A DNA stretch of 64,000 nt from Riptortus pedestris (lineage: Eukaryota; Arthropoda; Insecta; Hemiptera; Alydidae). The position numbers were made by a program, and so were the translations under genes. This document shows, piece by piece, positions 35,590 to 55,750 of the stretch (positions are counted from its first letter, which is position 1; each line of letters begins with the position of its first letter). The stretch is from positions 36,570,001 through 36,634,000 of the forward strand of contig CM032231.1 of NCBI GenBank assembly GCA_019009955.1. Reading direction: 5' to 3'. The notes beneath the pieces are model-generated. The model ran no database searches. It was not told the DNA's origin and worked only from the letters and a program-made list of their open reading frames with translations.

Positions 35590-35960
35590 CGGAACATGGG
35601 ACCAGTCTATGCATAGAGGTTTAGACCATACTGGTACCGCGGTGATGGGTAAAGCCCTCGCAAACAATCGGTTAGACCAGAAACTGATGGGTGGTGTCGG
35701 AATCCGCTTGTGGCTGTCGGTCACAGACGTGGTGGTCGTCGTTACACCCCCGTGTGGAGGTGTCAGAAATGAATAAGAAGGGGCTTCTCGATCCCTTCGG
35801 TCACAGATGACATCTCATTCGGTCTCATTTGATGAACTGAGTGTCTGTTGGAGTAGTAGGATTATTCCATTCCCTTCATTGCGCCTCGAGGATAGGAGAG
35901 GACGAGAGGTGTTTAGACCTGACGGTCAGGTTCCCTTTCATTTAGTTTCCGTCCTCCTGT
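35590..35960. other. GC-rich unidentified segment, probably a repeat
   Basis: This segment of about 370 bp (GGTACCGCGGTGATGGGTAA ... GTGGTGTCGGAATCCGCTTG ... GGTCGTCGTTACACCCCC) is markedly richer in GC than its surroundings and has no open frame that I trust. It looks like untranslated retroelement sequence, but I cannot name it. Confidence 0.3.
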
Positions 35961-37590
35961 GGCCTACACAATGACATACAAAACAATAAAGACCCTCCTT
36001 ATGTTTATGGAGTTATTATTCGGCCAATAATAAAGTCACAAAATGTAGGCTTATATCTCCATTTCCATTTGAGAGTAGGAAGCGTGAAATTGCAAGGTCC
36101 CAATCAGTGGCAATACAAGTTCTTCAGGTTGGCGGGGATGACTTTGCAAAAGAATATTGAGAATATGAAATGGATCAGCTACGACTCGTAGTCAGTTACC
36201 AATTGCGAAAATGATATTCAATTTCGCATGGAACAATACCCTGGACTAGCCCAGCCGATAAATAATAACCAATCTGTTGCCATCTTACAAATTATTCTCA
36301 AAAGGGTGTAAACAGACGACTAGCTGTTTGTTCTATTGTTGACGGGTTGAAATGAATATGGCATACCGACAAACTAAATAATTGGATTAAATTAGCCAGT
36401 AAAAAATCCTTTTCTTTTCTTCATGAAAGGGAAGGAAAACATTCTTTGCGCTCAGTCATTTTCTTATGGTACAATTGAAGTATGAAGTCGAAATAAAACG
36501 TTTAATAAAAGTACAAAACAATACGATCCATTCTGTCCAGGCATTCTCATGTGAAGCATGAGTAGATACCCTGAAGTTGCAGTCCAAATGTTTGAAACTC
36601 ATAAATCAACAAAAGTTATTTGCAGTTTACTTTTTTTCCTACATGCCAGTATAGATGAAGATACTGACGATCCAATGCCCACCTATTGCTGTAATGCATG
36701 ATGGCGGATCTAATTACTGTTTTGTACGTCATCATTTCCCCAGAGAGATTCTCGATCTCAGAGCTTTCTACAGAGTACGAGGTCCATGCAACCGTCCATG
36801 TTAACTTCTATATTGTTGCTTTCTGCTCCCAGATACTAAAATAACGCAAACTTAGGAAACTTGTACACCCCGAAACGACAGAATCCTCTCCCTCTCGTGT
36901 ACTTTATCTTATTTATAGTAACCCTTAAGACGCGCGCTGCTCGCCTATATTATACTCCAGATAACCTTGCAGCTCGACCACACTAGCCAATTCTGTTAGA
37001 ATTCTACCCGTAATTAATTTAATCGTCGGTAATCGCTGTGTAAGCCTTTTGTGTATGGTACCGCTAGTATTACCTTTTTTCCTCAGCACTCAAGGGCAAA
37101 AGAGCAGCACACCAAACACAACTTAGTACTCTCACGTCGTCTTATACGGTGGAACCATCAACCCTTGATTTGATCACTCACAGTCAGAGACTACCCTTGT
37201 TGATCTTCAATTCAGTTATGATTCAAGTATAAACTCCGTCGGAGTCATTTAACACCCTTTTGGAACGTAGAGTCTCGTGTCTGAATAAACTCCTGGATTT
37301 GCTCAAGTCTCTTAGGTTTATATGTTCTTTTCTTTTCACGCAAGAATCTTATAGTTTTTCTCTAACTCGTCTATTCATAATCACTATAAAAAAAGTTCTT
37401 TTTCATCACTTTCATCACCTTTGTCCCAATGCTCCCACCGTCATCTCTCGGCCTCCTCCATCTTTCTTCTACACACAGGTCTTCCTTCTTCCATTGATGA
37501 CACTGGTTTTGAGCGTTTTGCCCATAATGAAACTTAAAGATTTCATCAACCAGCATCTCTGTGCAAAAGGATACATTTTTGTCCCCCAGC
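35961..37590. other. Intergenic DNA, nothing firmly recognised
   Basis: The right end, from about 37371, holds minus-strand degenerate coding that continues the LINE fragment at 37601-37852. Confidence 0.35.
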
Positions 37591-37600
37591 GATCTTTTTC

Positions 37601-37852
37601 TCAATGCCAACAGCTGCCTGTACTTAGCACTGGGAATTGAAATGAGCTAGTCAAAAGCCGCGCCCATCCGGAATTGGCGCTGATTAAGATATGGTCTATT
37701 TGGGTCCTAGTACGGCCATCCAGGCATATTTCTTTGTGTATCTCCTTTTGAAGAAACACAGTGGTTTGACATTCGTTATCTACGATAGCCTCATGTTTGC
37801 TATGCTGTCCAATAGTAGCTCTACAAGTCACTTTTTTGCCAACAGAAACCAC
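37601..37852 (-). pseudogene. LINE endonuclease-domain remnant
   Basis: On the minus strand the frame contains EICLDGRTRTQIDHILISAN. DGRT..QIDHILI is a hallmark of the apurinic-like (EEP) endonuclease of non-LTR retrotransposons just before the catalytic SDH. The SDH itself is not recognisable, since the sequence diverges after ANSGWARLL. Flanking frames on both sides are broken. Only a small part of the element survives. Confidence 0.55.
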
Positions 37853-37859
37853 CCAGCAC

Positions 37860-40125
37860 TATCTTCGATATTTCATCGTGAGCCTTGGCCAGACAGTTAA
37901 AGAAATCTTATTTCAAGCCAATGGTGCCTCCAAGAAATTAAAAACGCCCATAATGATTTTGATTTAACAAAAAAAAAAAAAAAATCATTTCCTAAGGTCT
38001 TCAATCTGGAACTCTAAAAAATCCACTCTGCATTTTCTGTAACAACCTAAACTCTTTCACAACAACGCCATGAAATAAATTAGCTTTATAGTTGTGTGAT
38101 TTTTTAAAGGCTGACTAATGGTGAACAGGTATCATCTAGTCGAACCATCTTACCAGAGCATCATCTTAAATCCCGAGAGGAGACGATTTGTGGTCGAGTT
38201 TCCTGAATCAAATTCATCCTGGAACTCTGACCCCTTGCCACTATCCTATGACAAATGGTCAAAATCCTATAGACAGCGACAAGAAGCGGCATCTCCTTAC
38301 TTTCCACGTTTAGAAGTCTTGCCATTTTACATACAGGAATAACATTTACTCCTTTGTGGCAGACCTTTGTCCTTCATGGATTGATGAGTCAACGATTTGT
38401 TTTTTAGATTTTGTCTGGCAGTTTTTCTTTTATCTATACATGATAAATCACCTGGTAATTCCTCCTTGATAATACTATCTCCTGCTTCCTAAAGCAACTC
38501 TCAGGGATTTGGTTTGTGCCTGAAGATTTATTGCTTTTTAGAGACAAGACAATATCTTTGATGTTGTCTTTAGCATTTAGCACGTCCATCTATTTGAACA
38601 GTCAGAGAAATCAGAACATCTCTGGAGTACTGATTTGATCACTTTATCTGTCTCCTTACTCATCTAAATAGAATTCAATATCGTCAGTTTTGACTAGACG
38701 GCCTCGGTGGTAAAGTCGAATCATTTTATAATAGTCTAGTATTCCTGAAGAGACGTCATCAAGGACTCGAAACATATAGAGGAAAAATAAATCAGTGGAA
38801 GATATTTCCCGTATTTTTCATCTATTGTCCTTCCGCCATTTCACCTTCAATGTAGATTGAACTGAAGCCACATTTCGATACTTATATACTTATTCTGAAA
38901 TAACAACCTCAATATGGGTTTATAACGGGGGGGGGGGGACTCATAAGTAATGTAAGAAACATATTAACTGCTCTACAAATGGCAGTTATCATACATTGCT
39001 CCTGATTCCCCAAATGTAAATAGCACATGTTATAGATTCAAAGATCTACAGTTCGGGTCAATGGATATAACAGATAACTGTTCAGATAAGTCATGAGATA
39101 ATAATTTTGACTTCAAGTAATGATTACACCAAGCCACACTATTGCAAAAGAACCATCTCCAACAGCAAAATGGTAAATTTCACTAAAGGAAAACATTTTG
39201 GAAATCAAATGTAAGAAATCATTTCTCAAAATGAATAAAATATTATTATAAAAATGTGAAAAATCAAAAATATATATTGAGAACATAACTTTCTGAAATA
39301 ATAATTATTAATAAATATGCATATAGATAAATGGCATAATATATAAATAAAGAAATATAACAGAATTAAGGATAAAATTAATAAAGAATAATAAAGTAAA
39401 AACTTCAATCATTAGAATTTTTTTTTCAATGAAACAAAAAAAAGGAAAGCACATGACTTCATTAATTGCTTAACATACATTATTTTTAATTCTTTGGAAA
39501 ATGTACAGCCAAAATCCCTAACAGATTGTAGTAATTAATGAATTCAGACCTGAAGTGCATCTACTGTTAAACCCCCTCCCTCTCCCAATGCAGAACACCA
39601 AAAATATAAACACTATTCTTTATTTTTATACAACACACCATTAATAGAAATAAATAAAAAAATATTATGTACAAATATTTATAAGGATGATAGTTTTTAA
39701 TCACAGTTTCTTGATTCCTAATGAATTGAACAATATTAAAAGATTTTAAAGAATAAAGAAGCTTAATTAAGGAAGAGAGTAATACATTTAAAATACTTTA
39801 TTCATTTCATTTAGTGGTACATTTGCTACACTCAGCAGCTATGATCCCCTAATTACAGACCCTATTACCGAGTCCCTTCTTCTTTATGGCGAACAACTTC
39901 TGCTTAGCCTCCTTGGCCCAATTGGTATGTCATGTATAGGAGTACACCTCTAATTTACTCGATGCAACAATTACAGCATTCACTTTTTAAAAATTCCCTT
40001 TGTTCAAGCTTTACTTTTCCCAGGAATGAAAGTGATTGAAAAATGTATGTGATATGATTTAGAAGCAAAGGGAGGACCATGATCAGCTAGCTCGACTATT
40101 GAAGGGAGGGGGTGGATTCACTCAA
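37860..40125. other. AT-rich DNA with two unrecognised short frames
   Basis: A plus-strand frame at 38118-38342 (ATG; YHLVEPSYQSIILNPERRRF..., 74 codons) is unrecognised. On the minus strand near 39928-39855 a stretch reads NWAKEAKQKLFAIKKKGLGN followed by RVCN and TAA, with AATAAA about 50 bp downstream. It could be a terminal exon or processed-gene remnant, but no splice acceptor adjoins it and I do not know the family. A poly-G run lies at 38928-38938. Confidence 0.3.
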
Positions 40126-40129
40126 AGAA

Positions 40130-40659
40130 GATATTTCTTACAGTTTGCTAGGACATAATGACTGGTGTAATTCATTAAAATTTCTTTAAACACTATTGTT
40201 GCCTCTTATTACAGAGGAATAGACAAGGTTCAAGGAAAATTAAAAAAAAACTCCTAGCCAACAAGACAGTAGTCCTATACTTTTCAGGCAATATCCTATT
40301 CTATATTTATCAGGTAAAAAATTATGAGGCTGAAAGTATAAGTTTTATCTCATCTACCATATTTGCCAGACTCATCATCTATTGACTACCAACTTTTCAA
40401 AATGTTTGACACATTTATAGAAAATAAAATATTCCTAAGTGAAAACAAGGCAAACTTTTAATTTATCTTAAATGTATTGAGTAGTGATTTCCAGTGCAGT
40501 GGGTACAAAAAAGTACCCTTGAACTGAGGATAAAAACCTAATTAGTTGTGGGAAGAAATGTATTGAAGCTAAAAGAAGTAACTGAATAAACATTGTCATG
40601 AGTTTTCTGAGGACTTCCCCAGTAGCCTTGAATCTGGCATTTTATTTGTCCAACCCAAT
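40130..40659 (+). pseudogene. Decayed mariner, 3' part, with one TIR
   Basis: Across stops the plus strand reads IDKVQGKLKKNS, KIMRLKV.VLSHLPYLPDSS, SIDYQLFKMFDTFIENKIFL and GKKCIEAKRSN. This follows the C-terminal half of mariner transposases (…HPPYSPDL.P.DYHLF…F…KCI.A.G.Y). The PYLPDSSSIDYQLF section covers the third catalytic Asp. It ends in a mariner-like TIR, CATTTTATTTGTCCAACCCA A followed by TA (40660-40661). No left TIR was found. It is a different, much older family than the element at 28433. Confidence 0.6.
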
Positions 40660-40661
40660 AC

Positions 40662-41213
40662 ACAGAAGTTGTGTGCGAACTCATATCATTAAATGATAAT
40701 CCTCAATCAGCTTTTGCAAGCCTCATATATAGTCATAGTTAATAGTATTGACCGTGGATGCAATCTTCACTTTTATGTTGCCTTTGTTGTTAGTTAACTT
40801 GGTCATTCAGAAAGTAAATGAAAAATCACTGAATGTGCTTGTCACTCTCTTTCCTTTGTATTTTGTCAATTTTCAATATTCCTAGTTCATAGAAAAAACA
40901 ACAAGTCCCTAAATATAGCAACTTACATAAAATAAGGATCTGTTTGCTAAATATGAGAAAAACATGGTAACTATGTGAATAAGGAAATATTATATTAGAT
41001 ATAATAAAATTAGTAAAACCAAAAAACAATCATAAAAAAAAATAGAATAGATAAACTTATGAAATAATGTGAAAGAATAATTTAACTTAACAAAGCAACA
41101 TATGTTAATTTATTACTTAATGTATATTAAATCAAATTCCGATTTCATTATATAATATTTAGGTCATACATGCTTTTCTGAAACACAGATTGAGTTTTGT
41201 TAAATGAATTTTA
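40662..41213. other. AT-rich DNA, nothing recognised
   Basis: No supported feature. Confidence 0.4.
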
Positions 41214-41600
41214 CTTTATTATTATTATTTATTAACGTCCACTTTTGGCTACAAAGGCTAATTGGGACGGGTTATCTAAAGGTTACCACCATTTTCTAGC
41301 CAGGATGGGAAGGAGAATTTTATTTTAACATAGAAATTACGATTTACAAGTGTTGGAAAATGTTTCCAATATTTTAGTTTATGCTTTTCTATTCTGGAAT
41401 TGCCTCCGTGCTTTCAACAGTTTGTGTATTAGTGTGAGCATTTGATCAAATAAATAAATCGGTAGTTCATTTGTTCTTATCACGAACGATATTAATAATG
41501 GTTTATCATTTGCTTTACTAATTAGAATGCTTTGATGCACTAATAAATATAATTTTACTATATTTTGTAATATAGAACACACTATTCAATTTGTTCATTT
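41214..41600 (-). mobile_element. LINE 3' end with AATAAATAAT tail
   Basis: Read on the minus strand, a short frame (VKLYLLVHQSILI...) is followed by CCATCCTGGCTAGAAAATGG TGGTAACCTTTAGATAACCC and GTCCCAATTAGCC. It ends GTGGACGTTAATAAATAATAATAATAAA. The same tail occurs on the plus strand at 46541-46710 and 53110-53300. The A-rich short-repeat ending marks the LINE 3' terminus. The family is unknown. Confidence 0.5.
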
Positions 41601-42483
41601 CCTATCATTTCAACTAGTAAAAAATACACAAATTAATAAGCAAACTGAAAATATCTAGCTCTGTATCAATTTTATCATGATAGATATTTACTAATGTTAT
41701 CTCTGGTGTTGAACTATTCTTTAAAACTGTACATAGTGCGCTTAAAGACAAACAAGCATATTTTTGAGCTGATATCAAATAGTATTTAGTATTAGTGTCA
41801 CTCAATCATATATTAATCTCATAACAATTACTCCTAAAAGTATAAAAACTTTATAAAAAACAACCAGAGTAGACAAAGAATGTAAGGGTTAACAGGGTAT
41901 TAATGTAAACAGATAACATTAAATGAAATCAGAGTGGAATCATATAATAGGGGGAAATGAAGAAAAATAAAGAATATATTAAATACACGAATCAGTTGAA
42001 TAGTAAGAAAAATGATGACCAGGGTGAATATGTAATCACATTGCTCACTGATTTGAAATCATTAAAGTAAAATAAAAAAAGTGAACACAGTACATACTTG
42101 TTGTTATTCTGAATCAAGTTTTTATCCATTCTACAGCAGTCCCCTTCAAGAGTTATGCAAAAAATGTGTCATAAATAACTGTTGTAAAACTGTCAACGGC
42201 AAATAAAGAATTGAACCTAACACCTTTTACTATCTCTACACATTATCAGTTGAACTTTGAACGATTCTTGACAAGGAACTCGGACTGGAGCATCTGTCAA
42301 ACTTTCTAACAGTTACTCAATCTATGAGAGATTGGATGAACACAGGAGAGAATTTTTCTTCTGCTGTTGTCAAATTTAGTTCTCATTTGTACCACACTGA
42401 TAAGAAGCGCTGTTGTAAGGTATGCTAAACTCCCGCCCATTATGAACACTCAACACGTGAATTTATAATGTCCATCTTTCCTA
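41601..42483. other. AT-rich DNA, nothing recognised
   Basis: A minus-strand frame at 41614-41805 may be upstream LINE sequence. There are no motifs. Confidence 0.35.
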
Positions 42484-42526
42484 CTCCGGAGAAACCGAAA
42501 GTGAGATCCGTTCAAAACTATATATA
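42484..42526 (+). mobile_element. HINE 5'-block fragment
   Basis: TCCGGAGAAACCGAAAGTGA GATCCGTTCAAAACTATATATATA is the block-microsatellite junction in forward orientation, truncated by the following inverted copy. Confidence 0.55.
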
Positions 42527-42978
42527 TAAACGTCCGTCACGCAGGGGCTGCATAAACTAAGTAGATTTCCCATGTGAAGTTTTACAATAGAGAAATCTGC
42601 CTACTAATAACAGTTGTAGTAAGGAATATCTAAATCTATTCACAAGGGACGAACAGTTACGGAAACGGCCGCACTAGCTCTCGGCGGAAAGTCCCGAACA
42701 TAGCCGACCACACACACAATACAAATGCAAATATCTTGGTTAATATTCAAGATACACAGTAAATGTATAGAACAATATTTATATTAAATTTAATTTGCAA
42801 TAAGATTGATTATCCGACGCATAATAACGGAGATATTTCGAATTTTCAAAAATCCCCCTCCCACTCGTCCGATTTTAGCCATTAACGAACTTAATCTTTC
42901 TTTTTACATAAAACGATTAAATTTCGAGCTTGGTAACGATCAAACAAAAATTGCGACCGCTAGAGCATTAACAGATAA

Positions 42979-43037
<59 letters not shown>

Positions 43038-43158
43038 ATTTTGAACGGACCTCATTTTCGTCATCTGGGTAGGATCAATGGGCATTTGAAGAAATTTTTC
43101 GAAAATCGCATCATGAGACGACCTCAATAGCTGATTTCCCTTAAGGGAAATCTGCTAA
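42527..43158 (-). mobile_element. HINE copy, full length
   Basis: The left end is CGTCCGTCACGCAGGGGCTG CATAAACTAAGTAG. The right end is TTCCCTTAAGGGAAATCTGCTAA. The array is (AT)n at about 42979-43037. It has the AACGGCCGC...GGCGGAAAGTCC subfamily section. Confidence 0.88.
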
Positions 43159-43262
43159 AACGTAGAGGATAGTTGGATATCAGCTTCTAAAATTGAAAAT
43201 CGCGAGAGTAGGAGTGACTTAAACTGTATGTAACACATGAATTCCTGTTAACACAGGAAACA

Positions 43263-43976
43263 AAGTTCCTACGCAGAGGCTGCGTAAACTAAGCAGATTT
43301 CCCAAGTGCCGGTACAACACACTTGTGATCTCATATCACAAAATATTCCCTATTTCTTTGTAAAAAAACAAATGAGGAGAAGGGAGCGGTGGGGTTACTG
43401 AAGGCTGAAGGCCAGAAAGTACAGATAACTTCCTGACTATTTAAGTTACGAAAAATAAATGCATAGAATTGTAGTCCACCAATGGTTTAACAACATTGGT
43501 GCAATAACACCATACGATACGACTCATAATAATGAAAATATTTTGAATACCCCTCCATGATATAACAGCTTGTTTTTAAATGTCACCTGAGTAGGAGTGG
43601 GGGTGAACTTATGGTTGAAAACTAAAAAATCTAAATATGAAGGTTAATATTCACGATAGAGACAATATGAATATAACAACATTTATAGGCAATTATATTT
43701 GCAATAAATTTGGTTCTATACAATTTTTCGATCCGATGCAAAATAACAAAGATGTTTCGAAATTCCTCCGATCAGTCCGATTTCAGCCATTAACGAACTT
43801 ATGTAATAGCTTATATGTCAAGTTTCGTAACGATTAAACCAAAATTTATATGGATTATATATATGTATGTATTTATGTGTGTATCTAAATATATATGTAA
43901 TTTTGAACGGACCTCATTTTCGTCCGTTTGAAATTTTTCAAAACGTGTCACTGGAGCACAACCTCAATAGCTGAAA
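43263..43976 (-). mobile_element. HINE copy, diverged
   Basis: The left end is CCTACGCAGAGGCTGCGTAAACTAAGCAG (partly decayed hairpin). The body has two tandem-like passages of the AGGAGTGGGG...TACTGAAGG section. The 5' block has an internal deletion (...CATTTTCGTCCGTTTGAAATTTTTC...), and the terminal palindrome is missing. Confidence 0.65.
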
Positions 43977-44150
43977 TACCGGTACATTAAACTCGATACA
44001 CACAGACGCATAATAATGCAACTTCATTGCAAGCTAAAATATCACCTGTTGTATTAATATGATCTTTAGCATGTGAAATACAAGCACAAATTGGCGATTT
44101 GATGTCATCAATGAAAATTCTAGGCACCAGAGGCCTTCTCAATTTTTGAA

Positions 44151-44540
44151 AATTTCCCTTAGCTTGTACTCATGATGCGACTTCTCAAAAATGTCCATCG
44201 ATCCCCCACCTATCCAGATTACGAAAACGAGGTTCATTTGAAACTAGAAATGCGTTTGTCTTTTAAAACTCTTGGAGTCGCATGTTTTGTTTCATCATTC
44301 CAAACTAGATATTTAAACGATTTTTTTTTTAAACTACAGATCAAGTTTGTCGAAATAGAAATATAAACAGTGGGAGGGGAATTTCGAAAAGTACACATAC
44401 CTCCTTTATTATAGTCCTTCTAAATATTTTATAGAATCAATCTTAATCCAAATGTCATTTCCTACGAATTTTGTTCTGTATCATTTTTCTCTATCACTTA
44501 TAGTAACCAAGATATTTGAATGTTTTAATTTTCAACCCCC
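44151..44540 (+). mobile_element. HINE fragment, forward
   Basis: It starts near CTTAGCTTGTACTCATGATG CGACTTCTCAAAAATGTCCATCG and continues into AACGAGGTTCATTTGAAACTAG and AGATCAAGTTTGTCG. It is strongly diverged and ends around the TAACCAAGATATTTGAATGT section. Confidence 0.55.
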
Positions 44541-44639
44541 CAAAGTAATAATCTTAGTCCCACACTCACTAGAAAAGTGTGAAAGATATGTAGAACATTG
44601 GAGAGAACTAAATGTTTTAAGAGAATTCATTAAGTGTAT

Positions 44640-45142
44640 TTATTAGGCCACCCACAATAACAAATATTTTGAATTTGTGAAATTACCCCTTTAAACCCTT
44701 CCTCTACATCATCTGATTTCAGCCATTAGCCAATATGATCTTTAATATTGGAAAAAGCAGTCGTAAATTCAGTAAAGTATTGAAAATGATTAAAACATTT
44801 TTCATTTTAAAATAATTATTGAAAATAAACCTTTTCAAACTGAGGTAAAATAAGATATTTTGTTTTTTTAAAATTCCCCTCCCACAAGTTTGATTTCGGG
44901 CTTTAATGAACTTGTTCTTTAGTTTTACATAAAACGTTTAAATATCAAGTTTCCTAACTATCAATAATTGTGACCACTTGAGCAATAACAGATATATGAG
45001 CAATAACAGATATATATGCACACACACGTGAATATATGTATATAACTTTCAATGGACCTCATTTTCATCATCACCTAGACAGGAGTGAGGAACATTTACA
45101 AAAATCGCATCATGAGTACAACGTGTAAGGGATATCTGTTAA
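44640..45142 (-). mobile_element. HINE fragment, reverse
   Basis: The body from AATAACAAATATTTTGAATT, a second partial copy of the CCCCTCCCACAAGTTTGATTTC segment, the AGCAATAACAGATATAT microsatellite edge and the 5' block are present. It ends GTAAGGGATATCTGTTAA. It may be a composite of two copies. Confidence 0.55.
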
Positions 45143-45532
45143 AAAGGGTTCATTTGTGTCTAAACAAACAACCACTAAAATTATTCATCATAATATTTTA
45201 ACTGGTCGAATGTATTATTGCTGCTCCCACAAGTGAAAATTGATGCTTTGCTGCTATGGCTGACAAAAGGTGATCTTTTTCTTTTTTTCATGAAAAAAGA
45301 AATTGTGACTTAAAATATATATTAAATACATATACAAGGAAGCAGAAATGAATTAATGTAAAAGTAAATGTTTCTGCCCCATAGTGAATATTTTTATGTA
45401 ACCTCTGTTGTAAAAGTGTTAAATGTGTATTCTATCCTTTTAATTACCAATCTAAAAAGAAATAAAAATAAAAGAATATTTGTGTCATGTGATTCCATTT
45501 TCAGGATGACTAGCTCAGGCATTTTAATTCTG
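45143..45532. other. AT-rich spacer, nothing recognised
   Basis: No supported feature. Confidence 0.4.
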
Positions 45533-46162
45533 AAAAGTCCGTCACGCAGGGGCTGCGTAAACTAAGCAGATTTCCCATGTGAAGTTTTACAATAGAGAAA
45601 TCTGCATACTGGTTACACAATACCACCGTGATTAAATACAAACGGTAATGAGAAATCTTTCAGTTAATTAAAATAAATTCCTAACTGAAACGGCTTCTGA
45701 ATTGGAATAATAATTTATATTTTAATAACTCAAATTTTAGTAGTCAAGAACTAAAGAAGGGGGGGGGCGGATGAACAGAAAGTATTTGCATAAATCTCAC
45801 AAAGTAACAAAGGTAAGGTAAGGTTAGGAACGACAGGTAAGGTTAGAAGAACCCTCTCACCTGACCACGTTTCCCCACAGACTTCATAAAAATGCAAATA
45901 TCTCGGTTAATATTCAAGATAGAGAATAAATGTATATAACAATATTTATAGTAAATTTGATTCCAATAAGATTGGTTCTATACAAGTTTTCGATCCGATG
46001 CATAATAACGGAGATATTTCGAATTTTCGATAATCCCCTCCTCTAACCCCCCCCCCCCGATTTCAGCCATTAACGAACTTGATCTGTCTTTTTACATAAA
46101 ACTGTTAAATATCGAGTTTCGTAACGATCCAACAAAAATTGTGAGCGCTAGAGCGTTAACAG

Positions 46163-46214
<52 letters not shown>

Positions 46215-46351
46215 ATAGATATAGATAATTTTGAACGAACTCATTTTTGTCATCTCCTGGGTAGGATCGATGGACATTTGAAGAAATTTTTCGAAAATCG
46301 CGTCAGGAGTACGACCTCAATAGCTGATTTCCCTTAAGGGAAATCTACTAA
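45533..46351 (-). mobile_element. HINE copy, full length
   Basis: The left end is AAAAGTCCGTCACGCAGGGG CTGCGTAAACTAAGCAG. The right end is TTCCCTTAAGGGAAATCTACTAA. The array is at 46168-46222, ending in ATGGATAGATATAGAT. Its 3' side (AATACCACCGTGATTAAATA, poly-G near 45760, AAGGTAAGGTAAGGTTAG) is close to that of the copy at 923-1814, so the two belong to one subfamily. Confidence 0.88.
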
Positions 46352-46540
46352 AAACTAGGTGACACAGGCCAGTGCAAGAGTGAAGATCAACTTGTCCCTC
46401 CTCATAACAGTCCTATAAGATAGATAGTTTCAAAAGTTTTTAATAAGAACAAAAATATAGTAATGCAAGCAATGCTATGAAGTATATCAAAATATATGGC
46501 GGGCTCAGGTTAGCCATGTAAGTTAAACCTTTCACACATT

Positions 46541-46710
46541 GTAAACCTAGAGTGGCAAGTTTGGTTTCCACATAGGCAATAAGAATTTATTTAGTGACAA
46601 GCTTATCAAATAAAATCCTTGTCCCACCCTGTCTAGAAAAGGGTGGAAACCTGTAGATAACCCGTCCCAATTAGCCAGTTGCACAAAGTGGATGTAAATA
46701 AATAACATTT
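46541..46710 (+). mobile_element. LINE 3' tail, second copy
   Basis: AAAATCCTTGTCCCACCCTG TCTAGAAAAGGGTGGAAACC...CCCGTCCCAATTAGCC ends GGATGTAAATAAATAAC. It is homologous to the reverse copy at 41214. Confidence 0.55.
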
Positions 46711-47063
46711 TTTGAATCACATATATATCCTACTGGGAGTTCAAATTTGTTTCTCATTACTTAGAGCAGAAGTCAATATCTCGGTGGGTATGACGACTTA
46801 ATTATACATTGCACAAAAGAAAGTTTCTCACTTTATAAATAAAAATTAATCAACCTAAACTAATTTTTAAATATTCTATTTTTAATCCATTAACTAAATT
46901 ATTTTTTCAATTCTAAATTGTGTTATAAGATAAACCATTGTCGTTTAAAATGGTTTAGATTAATATTAGTTAATACATATACAAGAAAACTATTCTCAAG
47001 AAAATTAAGAATAAAGTTGGTGAATAAAAGGTGACAAAATAAAATAGAGTATAATAAATTCTG

Positions 47064-47069
47064 TTTATT
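47064..47069 (-). terminator. Poly(A) signal of the ubiquitin-L40 gene
   Basis: AATAAA on the minus strand lies 86 nt after the stop codon. Cleavage would be expected roughly at 47035-47055. It is the first canonical hexamer downstream of the stop. Confidence 0.75.
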
Positions 47070-47154
47070 TTCTTAAATCCAGCATATTGAGGAAATGTTT
47101 AATGTGGTGTATTGGAATTTCAAAACAGTAGATTGGTTGAGAAGATTTAAAAAT

Positions 47155-54904
<7,750 letters not shown>

Positions 54905-54908
54905 CTAT

Positions 54909-55404
54909 CTGTAATGAGAAAACGAAAATGAAAAAGCTATAAAAAAAATTATACCTCCAAACAATAATGTGTAGCAAATAAGATAATCACGCTAAAACAA
55001 GAAAAGAATTTTAATCCATAATTGTACTAAAGGTTTTGATTGTAAAGTTTTATTGTTAAACAAATGAAAAGAGCATGTAATAAAAGCAGCTGTACAATAT
55101 GATCACTAACTGTGCTTTTTAAATGAAATTTAATAAAAGAAAAATTAAATTTTTAGGTAAAATAATACCTAAAAAACGGTTACAGTAGAGCAATAATAAA
55201 GTAAGAAGCAGTAGAATTAATTTACGAGTGGTAACAATAGTAATATATTAAATAGGTTATGAAGACCTCGTGGTTGAGGCCAAGGATAGTCAAAAAAGGA
55301 AGAAGTGACGGTATAAAATTACAAAAAAGGCATAAAGATTAAAAACTAAATTTTAGGTTATATTAATTAAAGAAGTGATGTTAAAATTAAGAGTAAATTA
55401 GCAC
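54909..55404 (-). other. Inferred 5'-UTR intron of the ubiquitin-L40 gene
   Basis: The 3' splice site TTCTCATTACAG lies at 54909-54910, 10 nt before the ATG. The best upstream donor that also adjoins a pyrimidine start is CAG|GTGCTAAT at 55405/55404, giving a 496-bp intron. The donor is not strongly canonical, so it is an inference. Confidence 0.5.
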
Positions 55405-55439
55405 CTGATTCAACGCTCCAACAAAACAGAATGGAAAGG
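55405..55439 (-). promoter_or_regulatory. Candidate 5'-UTR exon with 5' TOP start of the L40 gene
   Basis: On the minus strand CCTTTCCATTCTGTTTTGTT ... GAATCAG|GT begins with a seven-pyrimidine tract as in terminal oligopyrimidine (TOP) mRNAs, the class to which ribosomal protein genes belong and which is controlled translationally by mTOR-LARP1. It is followed at once by a donor. An alternative pyrimidine tract at about 55305 (CTTCTTCCTTTTTT) has a poorer donor. Confidence 0.45.
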
Positions 55440-55501
55440 TGGATGAAATTTCGACGAATAGTTGCCTTTATTATTTGACCATAGATATAGAGAGTATTGG
55501 C

Positions 55502-55592
55502 AAAGAGCAACGAAAATAGAGTCGATGGACATTTGGAGAAATTTTACGAAATACGTCATGAGTACAACTCTGATTTCCATAAATCGAAATTA
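55502..55592 (-). mobile_element. HINE 5'-block fragment upstream of the L40 promoter
   Basis: GAGTCGATGGACATTTGGAG AAATTTTACGAAATACGTCATGAGTACAAC is the conserved block, ending before the palindrome. It lies about 65 bp upstream of the inferred L40 start. Confidence 0.6.
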
Positions 55593-55630
55593 AAAGTTAA
55601 AATGATATATTCATATTCATATAGCCACTC

Positions 55631-55677
55631 AATATCACACACACACACACTCACACCCAAATATGTATATGTATGTA

Positions 55678-55748
<71 letters not shown>
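55631..55748. repeat. Compound (CA)/(GT)/(AT) microsatellite
   Basis: (CA)n, an ATATGTATGT bridge, (GT)n and (AT)n run consecutively. It probably marks the array of the neighbouring HINE remnant. Confidence 0.85.

Positions 55749-55750
<2 letters not shown>

Noticed and set aside
39850..39930. Minus-strand NWAKEAKQKLFAIKKKGLGN frame as a ribosomal-protein exon
   Set aside because: Basic composition and a downstream AATAAA are suggestive, but there is an immediate upstream stop, no splice acceptor and no family that I can name.
55260..55310. Alternative TOP start for the L40 gene at about 55305
   Set aside because: The pyrimidine tract is good, but the only nearby donor (GAG|GTCTTC) is poor compared with CAG|GTGCTA after the tract at 55439.
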